Assembly (NCBI GenBank): GCA_954871525.1
Contig: OX940866.1
Span: 37,460,521 to 37,524,520 of the forward strand
Source of the DNA: Parietaria judaica
Taxonomy: Eukaryota; Streptophyta; Magnoliopsida; Rosales; Urticaceae
DNA length: 64,000 nt
Direction of reading: 5' to 3'
Shown here: piece by piece, positions 9,475 through 23,600 of the stretch
Position numbering within the stretch: the first letter of the stretch is position 1
Layout: every line of letters starts with the position of its first letter
Program-made: the position numbers and the translations under genes
Notes under the pieces: model-generated
What the model was told of the DNA's origin: nothing
Seen by the model: only the letters and a program-made list of their open reading frames with translations
Databases searched by the model: none

Positions 9475-12000
9475 TGTGATAACCCAAATTCTCACGTACA
9501 ATTATGACCAGTAATAACACATTCACGATGCATAATAAAACATTTCATATAGATTGCACACCTCCTATACCTTATGTACAAGAACATTATTTGTTTTTAA
9601 CATCGTTTGTTGAGTAATTTCATGCAGCGTGAAGGTCCAGTATTCCTCAAGAGTGAAGCATTGTGTGCTAAATGAGTAAATGAATTGATACTATACACTG
9701 TTCATATTTCGATAAAATTCACGATACACTGAAATCCGTGCATTTTTCATGACATCACAAGTAGGTCAAATATATTTTGTTAAATGATTTATTTCATACT
9801 AGAAAATAAAAAAAAATGAAGTCATAGTCAACTCTAAGCAAGCATGACGTTTCGGTTTTGTATTTTTCTCGGTAAGCGAGAAATGGCTCGGTTTAACTTC
9901 TGGGTTAGTATTTTTGTTCAAATAGCTATCTTAAATATTTACTATGTACTTTATATTATTTATTATGTAAATGAAATGATAGTAAACATTTTGATTGGTT
10001 TATAAGTAGGTTTTACCGAATAATAATGAAAACGATGCGTAGAAGCGGAAAAGTAAAAAGTAAGCAAAACCGATTGAACCGGGACTAGGTTTCACCATGT
10101 TAGGATAGGTTTATTTGTATTTAATCACTCTATACTATTAAGAGTCATCTTGGAAGTCTTGTTATTGATACACCTCATGCTAAGTTTTGAAAATATCAAT
10201 TTTATCCTTTAATTTGGTATTAAAACAAAGCAAGCAGCTCTTACCTTCAAAACCTCTCGGACCACAGCTTTTATACAGAGCTAAAACCCTCACCAGATAT
10301 TCCTCTCCCTGATTCAAATCTTTCCCAACTTGTAGAGCTGAAATAGGAGTTAGAACTTGCAACCTAGAGCCGATACAAGTTTCATGGTTAGTTAGTTCTA
10401 TCTTTTTAGTGTTTTCATTTTTCATTTGAAAACTCCAGCACCTCATGTTTATTTTTTAGCTTCATATGATCTATAATGTGTGTCAAATAGTTCTAAAGGT
10501 GTTCATAATATTTCCTAGGTGAATGATTTTGCAAAAGAAACTTGAGATGTTCATAAGTTGCTGCCTTATTATAAATATTTTAAATGAACCTTGAGATGTT
10601 CATAAGAGTTTTATATTTGATAATTAATCATTGGAGTTTATTATGCTTGCTGTCGATTTAAGAAAAGAATCGATTTGAATGATTATAGCGCTAGGTTGTT
10701 CGGTTTGTGCGCTTCTTTGTTTTAGGAGGCAGCCGGTTTATATTTTACGATGGATGGATGTTATTTGATAATATAGATCTTGGTTAGTTTGAAAATACAA
10801 GGGACTCTATGTCGAAATGTTTTACAAAGAGAATACAATTTTATCTCAACCGAGCTAGTTTTGCAAAAATGTGTTTTAAAGAACTATATATCGTGAAATT
10901 TGACTTGAAATATGCACGGAATTACTTGTATAAGTATAAAGCATTCACGGACAGTGAAATTGATGTCTTGAGTACTTGGTAATAAATTCATTAGGTGGTT
11001 AGCACACATTGCTCATTGAGGAAACTGGACTGAATCGTTTGCACGGGTATTCGACATAAAAAGGTAAACATGAACTCTTTTAAAACTATCACAAGGACAT
11101 AGTATGAAAGCACTATGTTATATGAGTATGAGTATTTCGTGTTCCAAAATTATAAAGAGAATGTACCACTTTAAAAGGTGTGAACATTGATGAGTTAATT
11201 TTTGGTGGCCTATATTAGTCCCTAGGATTGGGGGATTAATATGTCTTATGGGATATTGTTTGTGCCATAGGACTTTCTCGGACTTATTGTAGTTCCTAGG
11301 ATTGGGGGACTACGGTGTCTCATGTGTATGATTGAGATACTTATATATGGCCAGAGTCCGATAGTTTTCTCACACGTGGCCTTGTTAGTCCTTAGGATTG
11401 GGGGACTAACACATCTTGTGGGATAGGATTGGTTCCATAAGATATTTTCGAACCTATTGTAACTCCTAGGATTGGGGAGTTACGATGTCTCATGTGTATG
11501 ATTGAGATATTTGTATGTGGCCAAGGTTCGATGGGACACGTGGAAGCTTACTAATAGGCCTAGACGATTAACCTTCTTTGAACACATAATAACGCGCGTA
11601 ATATTTTATAATATATTGGTACTATAAGAATAAGAGTTTATGGTATGTTGAAGTTTATCTATATGTATACGGTTCTTGTTTACTGAGCTTTAGCTCACGT
11701 AGTTCTTGTGATGTTGGTGAGGGTGCATCTAGACATGACTAGTCATCTTGGCGTTTGGATGAGCACTCTCGCACACCGTAAAGCATATGTATATGGAACC
11801 TTTTGACCTAATGGGCCTATTTTGAATTGTATATATAGTTTTGATGTCCATATGTACATAGGACAAAGTAACATGGTCGTTATAAAGTAATTTCGTGTAT
11901 GTAAAAAACTATATTACATACTAGAAATTTAAAAGTTTAATTTTGTCCACTTTTTGGAAAGTGGAACTGTTTTAAATTAAAAGAGGTAGTGGGTGCTACA
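9475..12000 (+). mobile_element. Solo LTR, copy 2 (product of the 2,931-bp duplication)
   Basis: Same termini as copy 1: TGTGATAACCC at 9475 and GGTGCTACA ending at 12000, followed by ATTAAATTG. It differs from copy 1 at four positions that I found (9639, 10457, 10814, 11056). The 405 bp between the two LTRs is satellite, so the pair is not the two ends of one full-length element. Inner features sit at copy 1 coordinates plus 2,931. Confidence 0.8.
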
Positions 12001-15000
12001 ATTAAATTGTTGACGAGAAATGCCATAGGAAATGCTATAGCATTTTCTATAGCATTTCTTTATTTTACATTTTTTACAACCTTAAATTTCGAACCAATTG
12101 AAAAAATAATGATTTTATGGCTTATACATTGGAATTTGAATATAACAAGAGTTCTCAAGAACAAATACGCAAGGAATAAATGGTTGACGAGAAAAGCCAT
12201 AGGAAATGCTATAGCATTTCCTATAGCATTTCTTTATTTTACATTTTTTACAACCTTAAATTTCGAACCAATTGAAAAAATAATGATTTTAGGGCTTATA
12301 CATTGGAATTTGAATATTACAAGCGTTCTCATGCAAAAATATGCAAGGATTAAATTGTTGACGAGAAATGCCATAGCATTTCCTATAGCATTTCTTTATT
12401 TTACATTTTTTACAACCTTAAATTTTGAACCAATTGAAAAAATAATGATTTTATGGCTTATACATTGGAATTTGAATATAACAAGAGTTCTCATGAAAAA
12501 ATATGCAAGGATTAAATTGTTAACGAGAAATGCCATAGGAAATGTAGCATTTCTTTATCTTACAATTTTTACAACTTTAAATTTCGAACCAATTGAAAAA
12601 ATAATGATTTTAGGGCTTATACATTGGAATTTGAAAATAACAAGAGTTCTCATGCAAAAATATGCAAGGATTAAATTGTTGACGTAAAATGCCATAGGAA
12701 ATGCTATATCATTTCCTATAGCATTTCTTTATTTTACATTTTTTACAACCTTAAATTTCGAACCAATTGAAAAAATAATGATTTTAGGGCTTATACATTG
12801 GAATTTGAATATTACAAGCGTTCTCATGCAAAAATATGCAAGGATTAAATTGTTGACGAGAAATGCCATAGGAAATGCTAGCATTTCCTATAGCATTTCT
12901 TTATTTTACATTTTTTACAACCTTAAATTTCGAACCAATTAAAAAAATAATGACTTTATGGCTTATACATTGGAATTTGAATATAACAAGAGTTCTCATG
13001 AAAAAATACGCAAGGATTAAATGGTTGACGAGAAATGCCATAGGAAATACTATAGCATTTCCTATAGCATTTCTTTATTTTACATTTTTTACAACCTTAA
13101 ATTTCGAACCAATTGAAAAAATAATGATTTTAGGGCTTATACATTGGAATTTGAATATAACAAGAGTTCTCATGCAAAAATATGCAACGATTAAATTGTT
13201 TACGAGAAATGTCATAGGAAATGCTATAGCATTTCCTATAGCATTTCTTTATTTTACAATTTTTACAACCTTAAATTTCGAACCAATTGAAAAAATAATG
13301 ATTTTAGGGCTTATACATTGGAATATGAATATAACAAGAGTTCTCATGCAAAAATATGCAAGGATTAAATTGTTGACGAGAAATGCCATAGGAAATGCTA
13401 TAGCATTTCCTATAGCATTTCTTTATTTTACAATTTTTACAACCTTAAATTTTGAACCAATTGAAAAAATAATGATTTTAGGGCTTATACATTGGAATTT
13501 GAATATAACAAGAGTTCTCATGCAAAAATATGCAAGGATTAAATTGTTGACGAGAAATGCCATAGGAAATGCTATAGCATTTTCTATAGCATTTCTTTAT
13601 TTTACAATTTTTACAACCTTAAATTTCGAACCAATTGAAAAAATAATGATTTTAGGGCTTATACATTGGAATTTGAATATAACAAGAGTTCTCATGCAAA
13701 AATATGCAAGGATTAAATTGTTGACGAGAAATGCCTTAGGAAATGCTATAGCATCTGCTATGGCATTTCTTTATTTTACATTTTTCACAACCTTAAATTT
13801 TGAACCAATTGAAAAAATAATGATTTTAGGGCTCATACATTGGAATTTTAATATTAAAAGAGTTCTCATGCAAACTATTCAAGGATTAAATTGTTGACGA
13901 GAAATGCCATAGGAAATGCTATAGCATTTCCTATAGAATTTCTTTATTTTACATTTTTTACAACCTTAAATTTTGAACCAATTGAAAAAATAATGATTTT
14001 AGGGCTTATACATTGAAATTTGAATATAACAAGAGTTCTCATGAAAAAATATGCAAGGATTAAATTGTTAACGAGAAATGCCATAGGAAATGTAGCATTT
14101 CTTTATCTTACAATTTTTACAACTTTAAATTTCGAACCAATTGAAGAAATAATGATTTTAGGGCTTATACATTGGAATTTGAATATAACAATAGTTCTCA
14201 TGCAAAAATATGCAAGGATTAAATTGTTGACGAGAAATGCCATAGGAAATGCTATAGCATTTCCTATAGCATTTCTTTATTTTACATTTTTTACAACCTT
14301 AAATTTCGAACCAATTGAAAAAATAATGATTTTAGGGCTTATACATTGGAATTTGAATATTACAAGCGTTCTCATGCAAAAATATGCAAGGATTAAATTG
14401 TTGACGAGAAATGCCATAGGAAATGCTAGCATTTCCTATAGCATTTCTTTATTTTACATTTTTTACAACCTTAAATTTCGAACCAATTGAAAAAATAATG
14501 ATTTTATGGCTTATACATTGGAATTTGAATATAACAAGAGTTCTCATGAAAAAATACGCAAGGATTAAATGGTTGACGAGAAATGCCATAGGAAATGCTA
14601 TAGCATTTCCTATAGCATTTCTTTATTTTACATTTTTTACAACCTTAAATTTCGAACCAATTGAAAAAATAATGATTTTAGGGCTTATACATTGGAATTT
14701 GAATATAACAAGAGTTCTCATGCAAAAATATGCAACTATTAAACTGTTGACGAGAAATGTTATAGGAAATGCTATAGCATTTCCTATAGCATTTCTTTAT
14801 TTTACAATTTTTACAACCTTAAATTTCGAACCAATTGAAAAAATAATGATTTTAGGGATTATACATTGGAATTTGAATATAACAAGAGTTCTCATGAAAA
14901 AATATGCAAGGATTAAATTGTTGACGAGAAATGCCATAGGAAATGCTATAGCATTTCCTATAGAATTTCTTTATTTTACATTTTTTACAACCTTAAATTT

Positions 15001-17530
15001 CGAACCAATTGAAAAAATAAAGATTTTAGGGCTCATACATTGGAATTTTAATATTACAAGCGTTCTCATGCAAACTATGCAAGGATTAAATTGTTGACGA
15101 GAAATGCCATAGGAAATGCAATAGCATTTCCTATAGTATTTCTTTATTTTACATTGTTTATGACCTAAAAGTCGAACCAATTGAAAAAATAATTATTTTA
15201 GGGCTTATACATTGGAATTTGAATATAACAAGAGTTCTCATGCAAAAATATGCAAGGATTAAATTGTTAACGAGAAATGCCATAGGAAATGCTATAGCAT
15301 TTCCTATAGCATTTCTTTATTTTACATGTTTTACATCCTTAAATTTTGAACCAATTGAAAAAATAATGATTTTAGGGCTTATACATTGGAATTTGAATAT
15401 AACAAGTGTTCTCATGAAAAAATACGCAAGGATTAAATGGTTGACGAGAAATGCCATAGGAAATGCTATAGCATTTCCTATAGCATTTCTTTATTTTACA
15501 TTTTTTACAACCTTAAATTTCGAACCAATTGAAAAAATAATGATTTTAGGGCTTATACATTGGAATTTGAATATAACAAGAGTTCTCATGCAAAAATATG
15601 CAAAGATTAAATTGTTGACGAGAAATGCCATAGGAAATGCTAGCATTTCTTTATTTTACAATTTTTACAACCTTAAATTTCGAACCAATTGAAAAAATAA
15701 TGATTTTAGGGCTTATACATTGGAATTTGAATATAACAAGAGTTCTCATGCAAAAATATGCAAGGATTAAATTGTTGAGGAGAAATGCCATAGGAAATGC
15801 TATAGCATTTCCTATAGCATTTCTTTATTTTACAATTTTTACAACCTTAAATTTTGAACCAATTGAAAAAATAATGATTTTAGGGCTTATACATTGGAAT
15901 TTGAATATAACAAGAGTTCTCATGCAAAAATATGCAAGGATTAAATTGTTGACGAGAAATGCCATAGGAAATGCTATAGCATTTCCTATAGCATTTCTTT
16001 ATTTTACAATTTTTACAACCTTAAATTTCGAACCAATTGAAAAAATAATGATTTTAGGGCTTATACATTGGAATTTAAATATAACAAGAGTTCTCATGCA
16101 AAAATATGCAAGGATTAAATTGTTGACGAGAAATGCCATAGGAAATGCTATAACATTTCCTATAGCATTTCTTTATTTTACATTTTTTACAACCTTAAAT
16201 TTTGAACAAATTGAAAAAATAATGATTTTAGGGCTTATACATTGGAATTTGAATATTACAATCGTTCTCATGCAAAAATATGCAAGGATTAAATTGTTGA
16301 CGAGAAATGCCATAGGAAATGCTAGCATTTCCTATAGAATTTCTTTATTTTACATTTTTTACAACCTTAAATTTCGAACCAATTGAAAAAATAATGATTT
16401 TAGGGCTTATACATTGAAATTTGAATATAACAAGAGTTCTCATGAAAAAATATGCAAGGATTAAATTGTTGACGAGAAATGCCATAGGAAATGTTATAGC
16501 ATTTCCTATAGAATTTCATTATTTTACATTTTTTACAACCTTAAATTTCGAACCAATTGAAAAAATAATGATTTTAGGGCTTATACATTGAAATTTGAAT
16601 ATAACAAGAGTTCTCATGAAAAAATATGCAAGGATTAAATTGTTAACGAGAAATGCCATAGGAAATGCTATAGCATTTCCTATAGCATTTCTTTATTTTA
16701 CAATTTTTACAACCTTAAATTTCGAACCAATTGAAAAAATAATGATTTTAGGGCTTATACATTGGAATTTAAATATAACAAGAGTTCTCATGCAAAAATA
16801 TGCAAGGATTAAATTGTTGACGAGAAATGCCATAGGAAATGCTATAGCATTTCCTATAGCATTTCTTTATTTTACATTTTTTACAACCTTAAATTTCGAA
16901 CCAATTGAAAAAATAATGATTTTAGGGCTTATACATTGGAATTTGAATATTACAAGCGTTCTCATGCAAAAATATGCAAGGATTAAATTGTTGACGAGAA
17001 ATGCCATAGGAAATGCTAGCATTTCCTATAGAATTTCTTTATTTTACATTTTTTACAACCTTAAATTTTGAACCAATTGAAAAAATAATGATTTTAGGGC
17101 TTATACATTGGAATTTGAATATAACAAGAGTTCTCATGAAAAAATACGCAAGGATTAAATGGTTGACGAGAAATGCCATAGGAAATGCTATAGCATTTCC
17201 TATAGCATTTCTTTATTTTACATTTTTTACAACCTTAAATTTCGAACCAATTGAAAAAATAATGATTTTAGGGCTTATACATTGGAATTTGAATATTACA
17301 AGCGTTCTCATGCAAAAATATGCAAGGATTAAATTGTTGACGAGAAATGCCATAGGAAATGCTAGCATTTCCTATAGAATTTCTTTATTTTACATTTTTT
17401 ACAACCTTAAATTTCGAACCAATTGAAAAAATAATGATTTTAGGGCTTATACATTGGAATTTGAATATAACAAGAGTTCTCATGAAAAAATATGCAAGGA
17501 TTAAATTGTTGACGAGAAATGCCATAGGAA
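12001..17530 (+). repeat. Moderately diverged satellite, transition zone
   Basis: Monomers closer to the core consensus than those left of the LTRs but still with private changes: 'gccatagcatttcc' with 12 bp lost near 12370, a 159-bp form 'aaatgtagcatttc' at 12542 and 14090, and 'gcatctgctatggc' near 13752. Core-type length classes (172-bp 'gctagcatttcctat', 160-bp 'gctagcatttcttt') appear from about 12.9 and 15.6 kb. There is no gene. A minus-strand open frame near 15.0-15.2 kb lies wholly in satellite and is not counted. Confidence 0.95.
12400..14850 (+). repeat. 1,548-bp (9-monomer) duplication within the transition zone
   Basis: About 12.4-13.3 kb recurs at about 13.95-14.85 kb at an offset of 1,548 bp. 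Shared order: the short 159-bp monomer with 'tttatcttac' (12542/14090), a 172-bp 'gctagc' monomer (12875/14423), a monomer with 'gaaaaaatacgcaagg...aaatgg', then one with 'atgcaa(c/t)tatta' or 'atgcaacgatta' followed by 'aatgt(c/t)atagg'. The copies differ by several substitutions, so this is older than the LTR duplication. Confidence 0.7.
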
Positions 17531-20500
17531 ATGTTATAGCATTTCTATAGAATTTCATTATTTTACATTTTTTACAACCTTAAATTTCGAACCAATTGAA
17601 AAAATAATGATTTTAGGGCTTGTACATTGAAATTTTAATATAACAAGAGTTCTCATGAAAAAATATGCAAGGATTAAATTGTTGACGAGAAATGCCATAG
17701 GAAATGTTATAGCATTTCCTATAGCATTTCTTTATTTTACATTTTTTACAACCTTAAATTTCGAACCAATTGAAAAAATAATGATTTTAGGGCTTATACA
17801 TTGGAATTTGAATATTACAAGCGTTCTCATGCAAAAATATGCAAGGATTAAATTGTTGACGAGAAATGCCATAGGAAATGCTAGCATTTCCAATAGAATT
17901 TCTTTATTTTACATTTTTTACAACCTTAAATTTCGAACCAATTGAAAAAATAATGATTTTAGGGCTTATACATTGGAATTTGAATATAACAAGAGTTCTC
18001 ATGAAAAAATATGCAAGGATTAAATTGTTGACGAGAAATGCCATAGGAAATGTTATAGCATTTCCTATAGAATTTCATTATTTTACATTTTTTACAACCT
18101 TAAATTTTGAACCAATTGAAAAAATAATGATTTTAGGGCTTATACATTGGAATTTGAATATAACAAGAGTTCTCATGAAAAAATACGCAAGGATTAAATG
18201 GTTGACGAGAAATGCCATAGGAAATGCTAGCATTTCCTATAGAATTTCTTTATTTTACATTTTTTACAACCTTAAATTTCGAACCAATTGAAAAAATAAT
18301 GATTTTAGGGCTTATACATTGGAATTTGAATATTACAAGCGTTCTCATGCAAAAATATGCAAGGATTAAATTGTTGACGAGAAATGCAATAGGAAATGCT
18401 AGCATTTCCTATAGAATTTCTTTATTTTACATTTTTTACAACCTTAAATTTCGAACCAATTGAAAAAATAATTATTTTAGGGCTTATACATTGGAATTTG
18501 AATATAACAAGAGTTCTCATGCAAAAATATGCAAGGATTAAATTGTTTACGAGAAATGCCATAGGAAATGCTATAACATTTCCTATAGCATTTCTTTATT
18601 TTACATTTTTTACAACCTTAAATTTTGGACCAATTGAAAAAATAATGATTTTAGGGCTTATACATTGGAATTTGAATATAACAAGAGTTCTCATGAAAAA
18701 ATACGCAAGGATTAAATGGTTGACGAGAAATGCCATAGGAAATGCTATAGCATTTCCTATAGCATTTCTTTATTTTACATTTTTTACAACCTTAAATTTC
18801 GAACCAATTGAAAAAATAATGATTTTAGGGCTTATACATTGGAATTTGAATATAACAAGAGTTCTCATGCAAAAATATGCAAAGATTAAATTGTTGACGA
18901 GAAATGCCATAGGAAATGCTAGCATTTCTTTATTTTACAATTTTTAAAACCTTAAATTTCGAACCAATTGAAAAAATAATGATTTTAGGGCTTATACATT
19001 GGAATTTGAATATAACAAGAGTTCTCATGCAAAAATATGCAAGGATTAAATTGTTGACGAGAAATGCCATAGGAAATGCTAGCATTTCCTATAGCATTTC
19101 TTTATTTTACATTTTTTACAACCTTAAATTTCGAACCAATTGAAAAAATAATGATTTTAGGGCTTATACATTGGAATTTGAATATTACAAGCGTTCTCAT
19201 GCAAAAATATGCAAGGATTAAATTGTTGACGAGAAATGCCATAGGAAATGCTATAGCATTTCCTATAGCATTTCTTTATTTTACAATTTTTACAACCTTA
19301 AATTTCGAACCAATTGAAAAAATAATGATTTTAGGGCTTATACATTGGAATTTGAATATAACAAGAGTTCTCATGCAAAAATATGCAAGGATTAAATTGT
19401 TAACGAGAAATGCCATAGGAAATGCTATAGCATTTCCTATAGAATTTCTTTATTTTACATTTTTTACAACCTTAAATTTTGAACCAATTGAAAAAATAAT
19501 GATTTTAGGGCTTATACATTGGAATTTGAATATCACAAGAGTTCTCATGAAAAAATACGCAAGGATTAAATGGTTGACGAGAAATGCCATAGGAAATGTT
19601 ATAGCATTTCCTATAGCATTTCTTTATTTTACATTTTTTACAACCTTAAATTTCGAACCAATTGAAAAAATAATGATTTTAGGGCTTATACATTGGAATT
19701 TGAATATAACAAGAGTTCTCATGCAAAAATATGCAAAGATTAAATTGTTGACGAGAAATGCCATAGGAAATGCTAGCATTTCTTTATTTTACAATTTATA
19801 CAACCTTAAATTTCGAACCAATTGAAAAAATAATGATTTTAGGGCTTATACATTGGAATTTGAATATAACAAGAGTTCTCATGCAAAAATATGCAAGGAT
19901 TAAATTGTTGACGAGAAATGCCATAGGAAATGCTACTATAGCATTTCTTTATTTTACATTTTTTACAACCTTAAATTTCGAACCAATTGAAAAAATAATG
20001 ATTTTAGGGCTTATACATTGGAATTTGAATATTACAAGCGTTCTCATGCAAAAATATGCAAGGATTAAATTGTTGACGAGAAATGCCATAGGAAATAATA
20101 TAGCATTTCCTATAGCATTTCTTTATTTTACAATTTTTACAACCTTAAATTTCGAACCAATTGAAAAAATAATGATTTTAGGGCTTATACATTGGAATTT
20201 GAATATAACAAGAGTTCTCATGCAAAAATATGCAAGGATTAAATTGTTAACGAGAAATGCCATAGGAAATGCTATAGCATTTCCTATAGCATTTCTTTAT
20301 TTTACATTTTTTACAACCTTAAATTTCGAACCAATTGAAAAAATAATGATTTTAGGGCTTATACATTGGAATTTGAATATAACAAGAGTTCTCATGCAAA
20401 AATATGCAAAGATTAAATTGTTGACGAGAAATGCCATAGGAAATGCTAGCATTTCTTTATTTTACAATTTTTACAACCTTAAATTTCGAACCAATTGAAA

Positions 20501-20602
20501 AAATAATGATTTTAGGGCTTATACATTGGAATTTGAATATAACAAGAGTTCTCATGAAAAAATATGCAAGGATTAAATTGTTGACGAGAAATGCCATAGG
20601 AA

Positions 20603-23600
20603 ATGTTATAGCATTTCTATAGAATTTCATTATTTTACATTTTTTACAACCTTAAATTTCGAACCAATTGAAAAAATAATGATTTTAGGGCTTATACATT
20701 GAAATTTTAATATAATAAGAGTTCTCATGAAAAAATATGCAAGGATTAAATTGTTGACGAGAAATGCCATAGGTAATGTTATAGCATTTCCTATAGCATT
20801 TCTTTATTTTACATTTTTTACAACCTTAAATTTCGAACCAATTGAAAAAATAATGATTTTAGGGCTTATACATTGGAATTTGAATATTACAAGCGTTCTC
20901 ATGCAAAAATATGCAAGGATTAAATTGTTGACGAGAAATGCCATAGGAAATGCTAGCATTTCCTATAGAATTTCTTTATTTTACATTTTTTACAACCTTA
21001 AATTTCGAACCAATTGAAAAAATAATGATTTTAGGGCTTATACATTGGAATTTGAATATAACAAGAGTTCTCATGAAAAAATATGCAAGGATTAAATTGT
21101 TGACGAGAAATGCCATAGGAAATGTTATAGCATTTCCTATAGAATTTCATTATTTTACATTTTTTACAACCTTAAATTTTGAACCAATTGAAAAAATAAT
21201 GATTTTAGGGCTTATACATTGGAATTTGAATATAACAAGAGTTCTCATGAAAAAATACGCAAGGATTAAATGGTTGACGAGAAATGCCATAGGAAATGCT
21301 AGCATTTCCTATAGAATTTCTTTATTTTACATTTTTTACAACCTTAAATTTCGAACCAATTGAAAAAATAATGATTTTAGGGCTTATACATTGGAATTTG
21401 AATATTACAAGCGTTCTCATGCAAAAATATTCAAGGATTAAATTGTTGACGAGAAATGCCATAGGAAATGCATTTCCTATAGAATTTCTTTATTTTACAT
21501 TTTTTACAACCTTAAATTTCGAACCAATTGAAAAAATAATTATTTTAGGGCTTATACATTGGAATTTGAATATAACAAGAGTTCTCATGCAAAAATATGC
21601 AAGGATTAAATTGTTAACGAGAAATGCTATAGGAAATGCTATAGCATTTCCTATAGCATTTCTTTATTTTACATTTTTTACAACCTTAAATTTTGAACCA
21701 ATTGAAAAAATAATGATTTTAGGGCTTATACATTGGAATTTGAATATAACAAGAGTTCTCATGAAAAAATACGCAAGGATTAAATGGTTGACGAGAAATG
21801 CTATAGGAAATGCTATAGCATTTCCTATGGCATTTCTTTATTTTACATTTTTTACAACCTTAAATTTCGAACCAATTGAAAAAATAATGATTTTAGGGCT
21901 TATACATTGGAATTTGAATATAACAAGAGTTCTCATGCAAAAATATGCAAAGATTAAATTGTTGACGAGAAATGCCATAGGAAATGCTAGCATTTCTTTA
22001 TTTTACAATTTTTACAACCTTAAATTTCGAACCAATTGAAAAAATAATGATTTTAGGGCTTATACATTGGAATTTGAATATAACAAGAGTTCTCATGCAA
22101 AAATATGCAAGGATTAAATTGTTGACGAGAAATGCCATAGGAAATGCTATAGCATTTCCTATAGCATTTCTTTATTTTACATTTTTTACAACCTTAAATT
22201 TCGAACCAATTGAAAAAATAATGATTTTAGGGCTTATACATTGGAATTTGAATATTACAAGCGTTCTCATGCAAAAATATGCAAGGATTAAATTGTTGAC
22301 GAGAAATGCCATAGGAAATGCTATAGCATTTCCTATAGCATTTCTTTATTTTACAATTTTTACAACCTTAAATTTCGAACCAATTGAAAAAATAATGATT
22401 TTAGGGCTTATACATTGGAATTTGAATATAACAAGAGTTCTCATGCAAAAATATGCAAGGATTAAATTGTTAACGAGAAATGCCATAGGAAATGCTATAG
22501 CATTTCCTATAGCATTTCTTTATTTTACATTTTTTACAACCTTAAATTTTGAACCAATTGAAAAAATAATGATTTTAGGGCTTATACATTGGAATTTGAA
22601 TATAACAAGAGTTCTCATGCAAAAATATGCAAGGATTAAATTGTTGACGAGAAATGCCATAGGAAATGCTAGCATTTCTTTATTTTACAATTTTTAAAAC
22701 CTTAAATTTCGAACCAATTGAAAAAATAATGATTTTAGGGCTTATACATTGGAATTTGAATATAACAAGAGTTCTCATGCAAAAATATGCAAGGATTAAA
22801 TTGTTGACGAGAAATGCCATAGGAAATGCTAGCATTTCCTATAGCATTTCTTTATTTTACATTTTTTACAACCTTAAATTTCGAACCAATTGAAAAAATA
22901 ATGATTTTAGGGCTTATACATTGGAATTTGAATATTACAAGCGTTCTCATGCAAAAATATGCAAGGATTAAATTGTTGACGAGAAATGCCATAGGAAATG
23001 CTATAGCATTTCCTATAGCATTTCTTTATTTTACATTTTTTACAACCTTAAATTTCGAACCAATTGAAAAAATAATGATTTTAGGGCTTATACATTGGAA
23101 TTTGAATATAACAAGAGTTCTCATGCAAAAATATGCAAGGATTAAATTGTTAACGAGAAATGCCATAGGAAATGCTATAGCATTTCCTATAGAATTTCTT
23201 TATTTTACATTTTTTACAACCTTAAATTTTGAACCAATTGAAAAAATAATGATTTTAGGGCTTATACATTGGAATTTGAATATCACAAGAGTTCTCATGA
23301 AAAAATACGCAAGGATTAAATGGTTGACGAGAAATGCCATAGGAAATGTTATAGCATTTCCTATAGCATTTCTTTATTTTACATTTTTTACAACCTTAAA
23401 TTTCGAACCAATTGAAAAAATAATGATTTTAGGGCTTATACATTGGAATTTGAATATAACAAGAGTTCTCATGCAAAAATATGCAAAGATTAAATTGTTG
23501 ACGAGAAATGCCATAGGAAATGCTAGCATTTCTTTATTTTACAATTTATACAACCTTAAATTTCGAACCAATTGAAAAAATAATGATTTTAGGGCTTATA

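Larger units (their letters stand above)
6334..12317 (+). repeat. 2,931-bp tandem duplication carrying an LTR plus satellite
   Basis: Positions 6334-9386 match 9265-12317 at a constant offset of 2,931 bp. I found five substitutions and no indels in 3,053 aligned bases: 6708 g/9639 a, 7526 c/10457 t, 7883 c/10814 g, 8125 g/11056 a and 9227 t/12158 a. Both break points lie inside satellite monomers: the copies first differ leftward at 6333/9264 and rightward at 9387/12318. The repeating unit is therefore one LTR (2,526 bp) plus 405 bp of satellite. The simplest origin is unequal exchange or break-induced copying between satellite monomers flanking a single inserted LTR, long after the insertion. 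Two independent insertions are unlikely because flanking satellite variants are duplicated too. Confidence 0.93.

Noticed and set aside
6544..12000. One full-length LTR retrotransposon with two LTRs
   Set aside because: The 405 bp between the two LTR copies is satellite with no primer-binding site, polypurine tract or gag-pol. Flanking satellite is duplicated with the LTR, so tandem duplication explains the pair.
14971..15180. Minus-strand open frame of 69 codons
   Set aside because: It lies wholly in satellite and reflects a local loss of stop codons in one diverged monomer pair.
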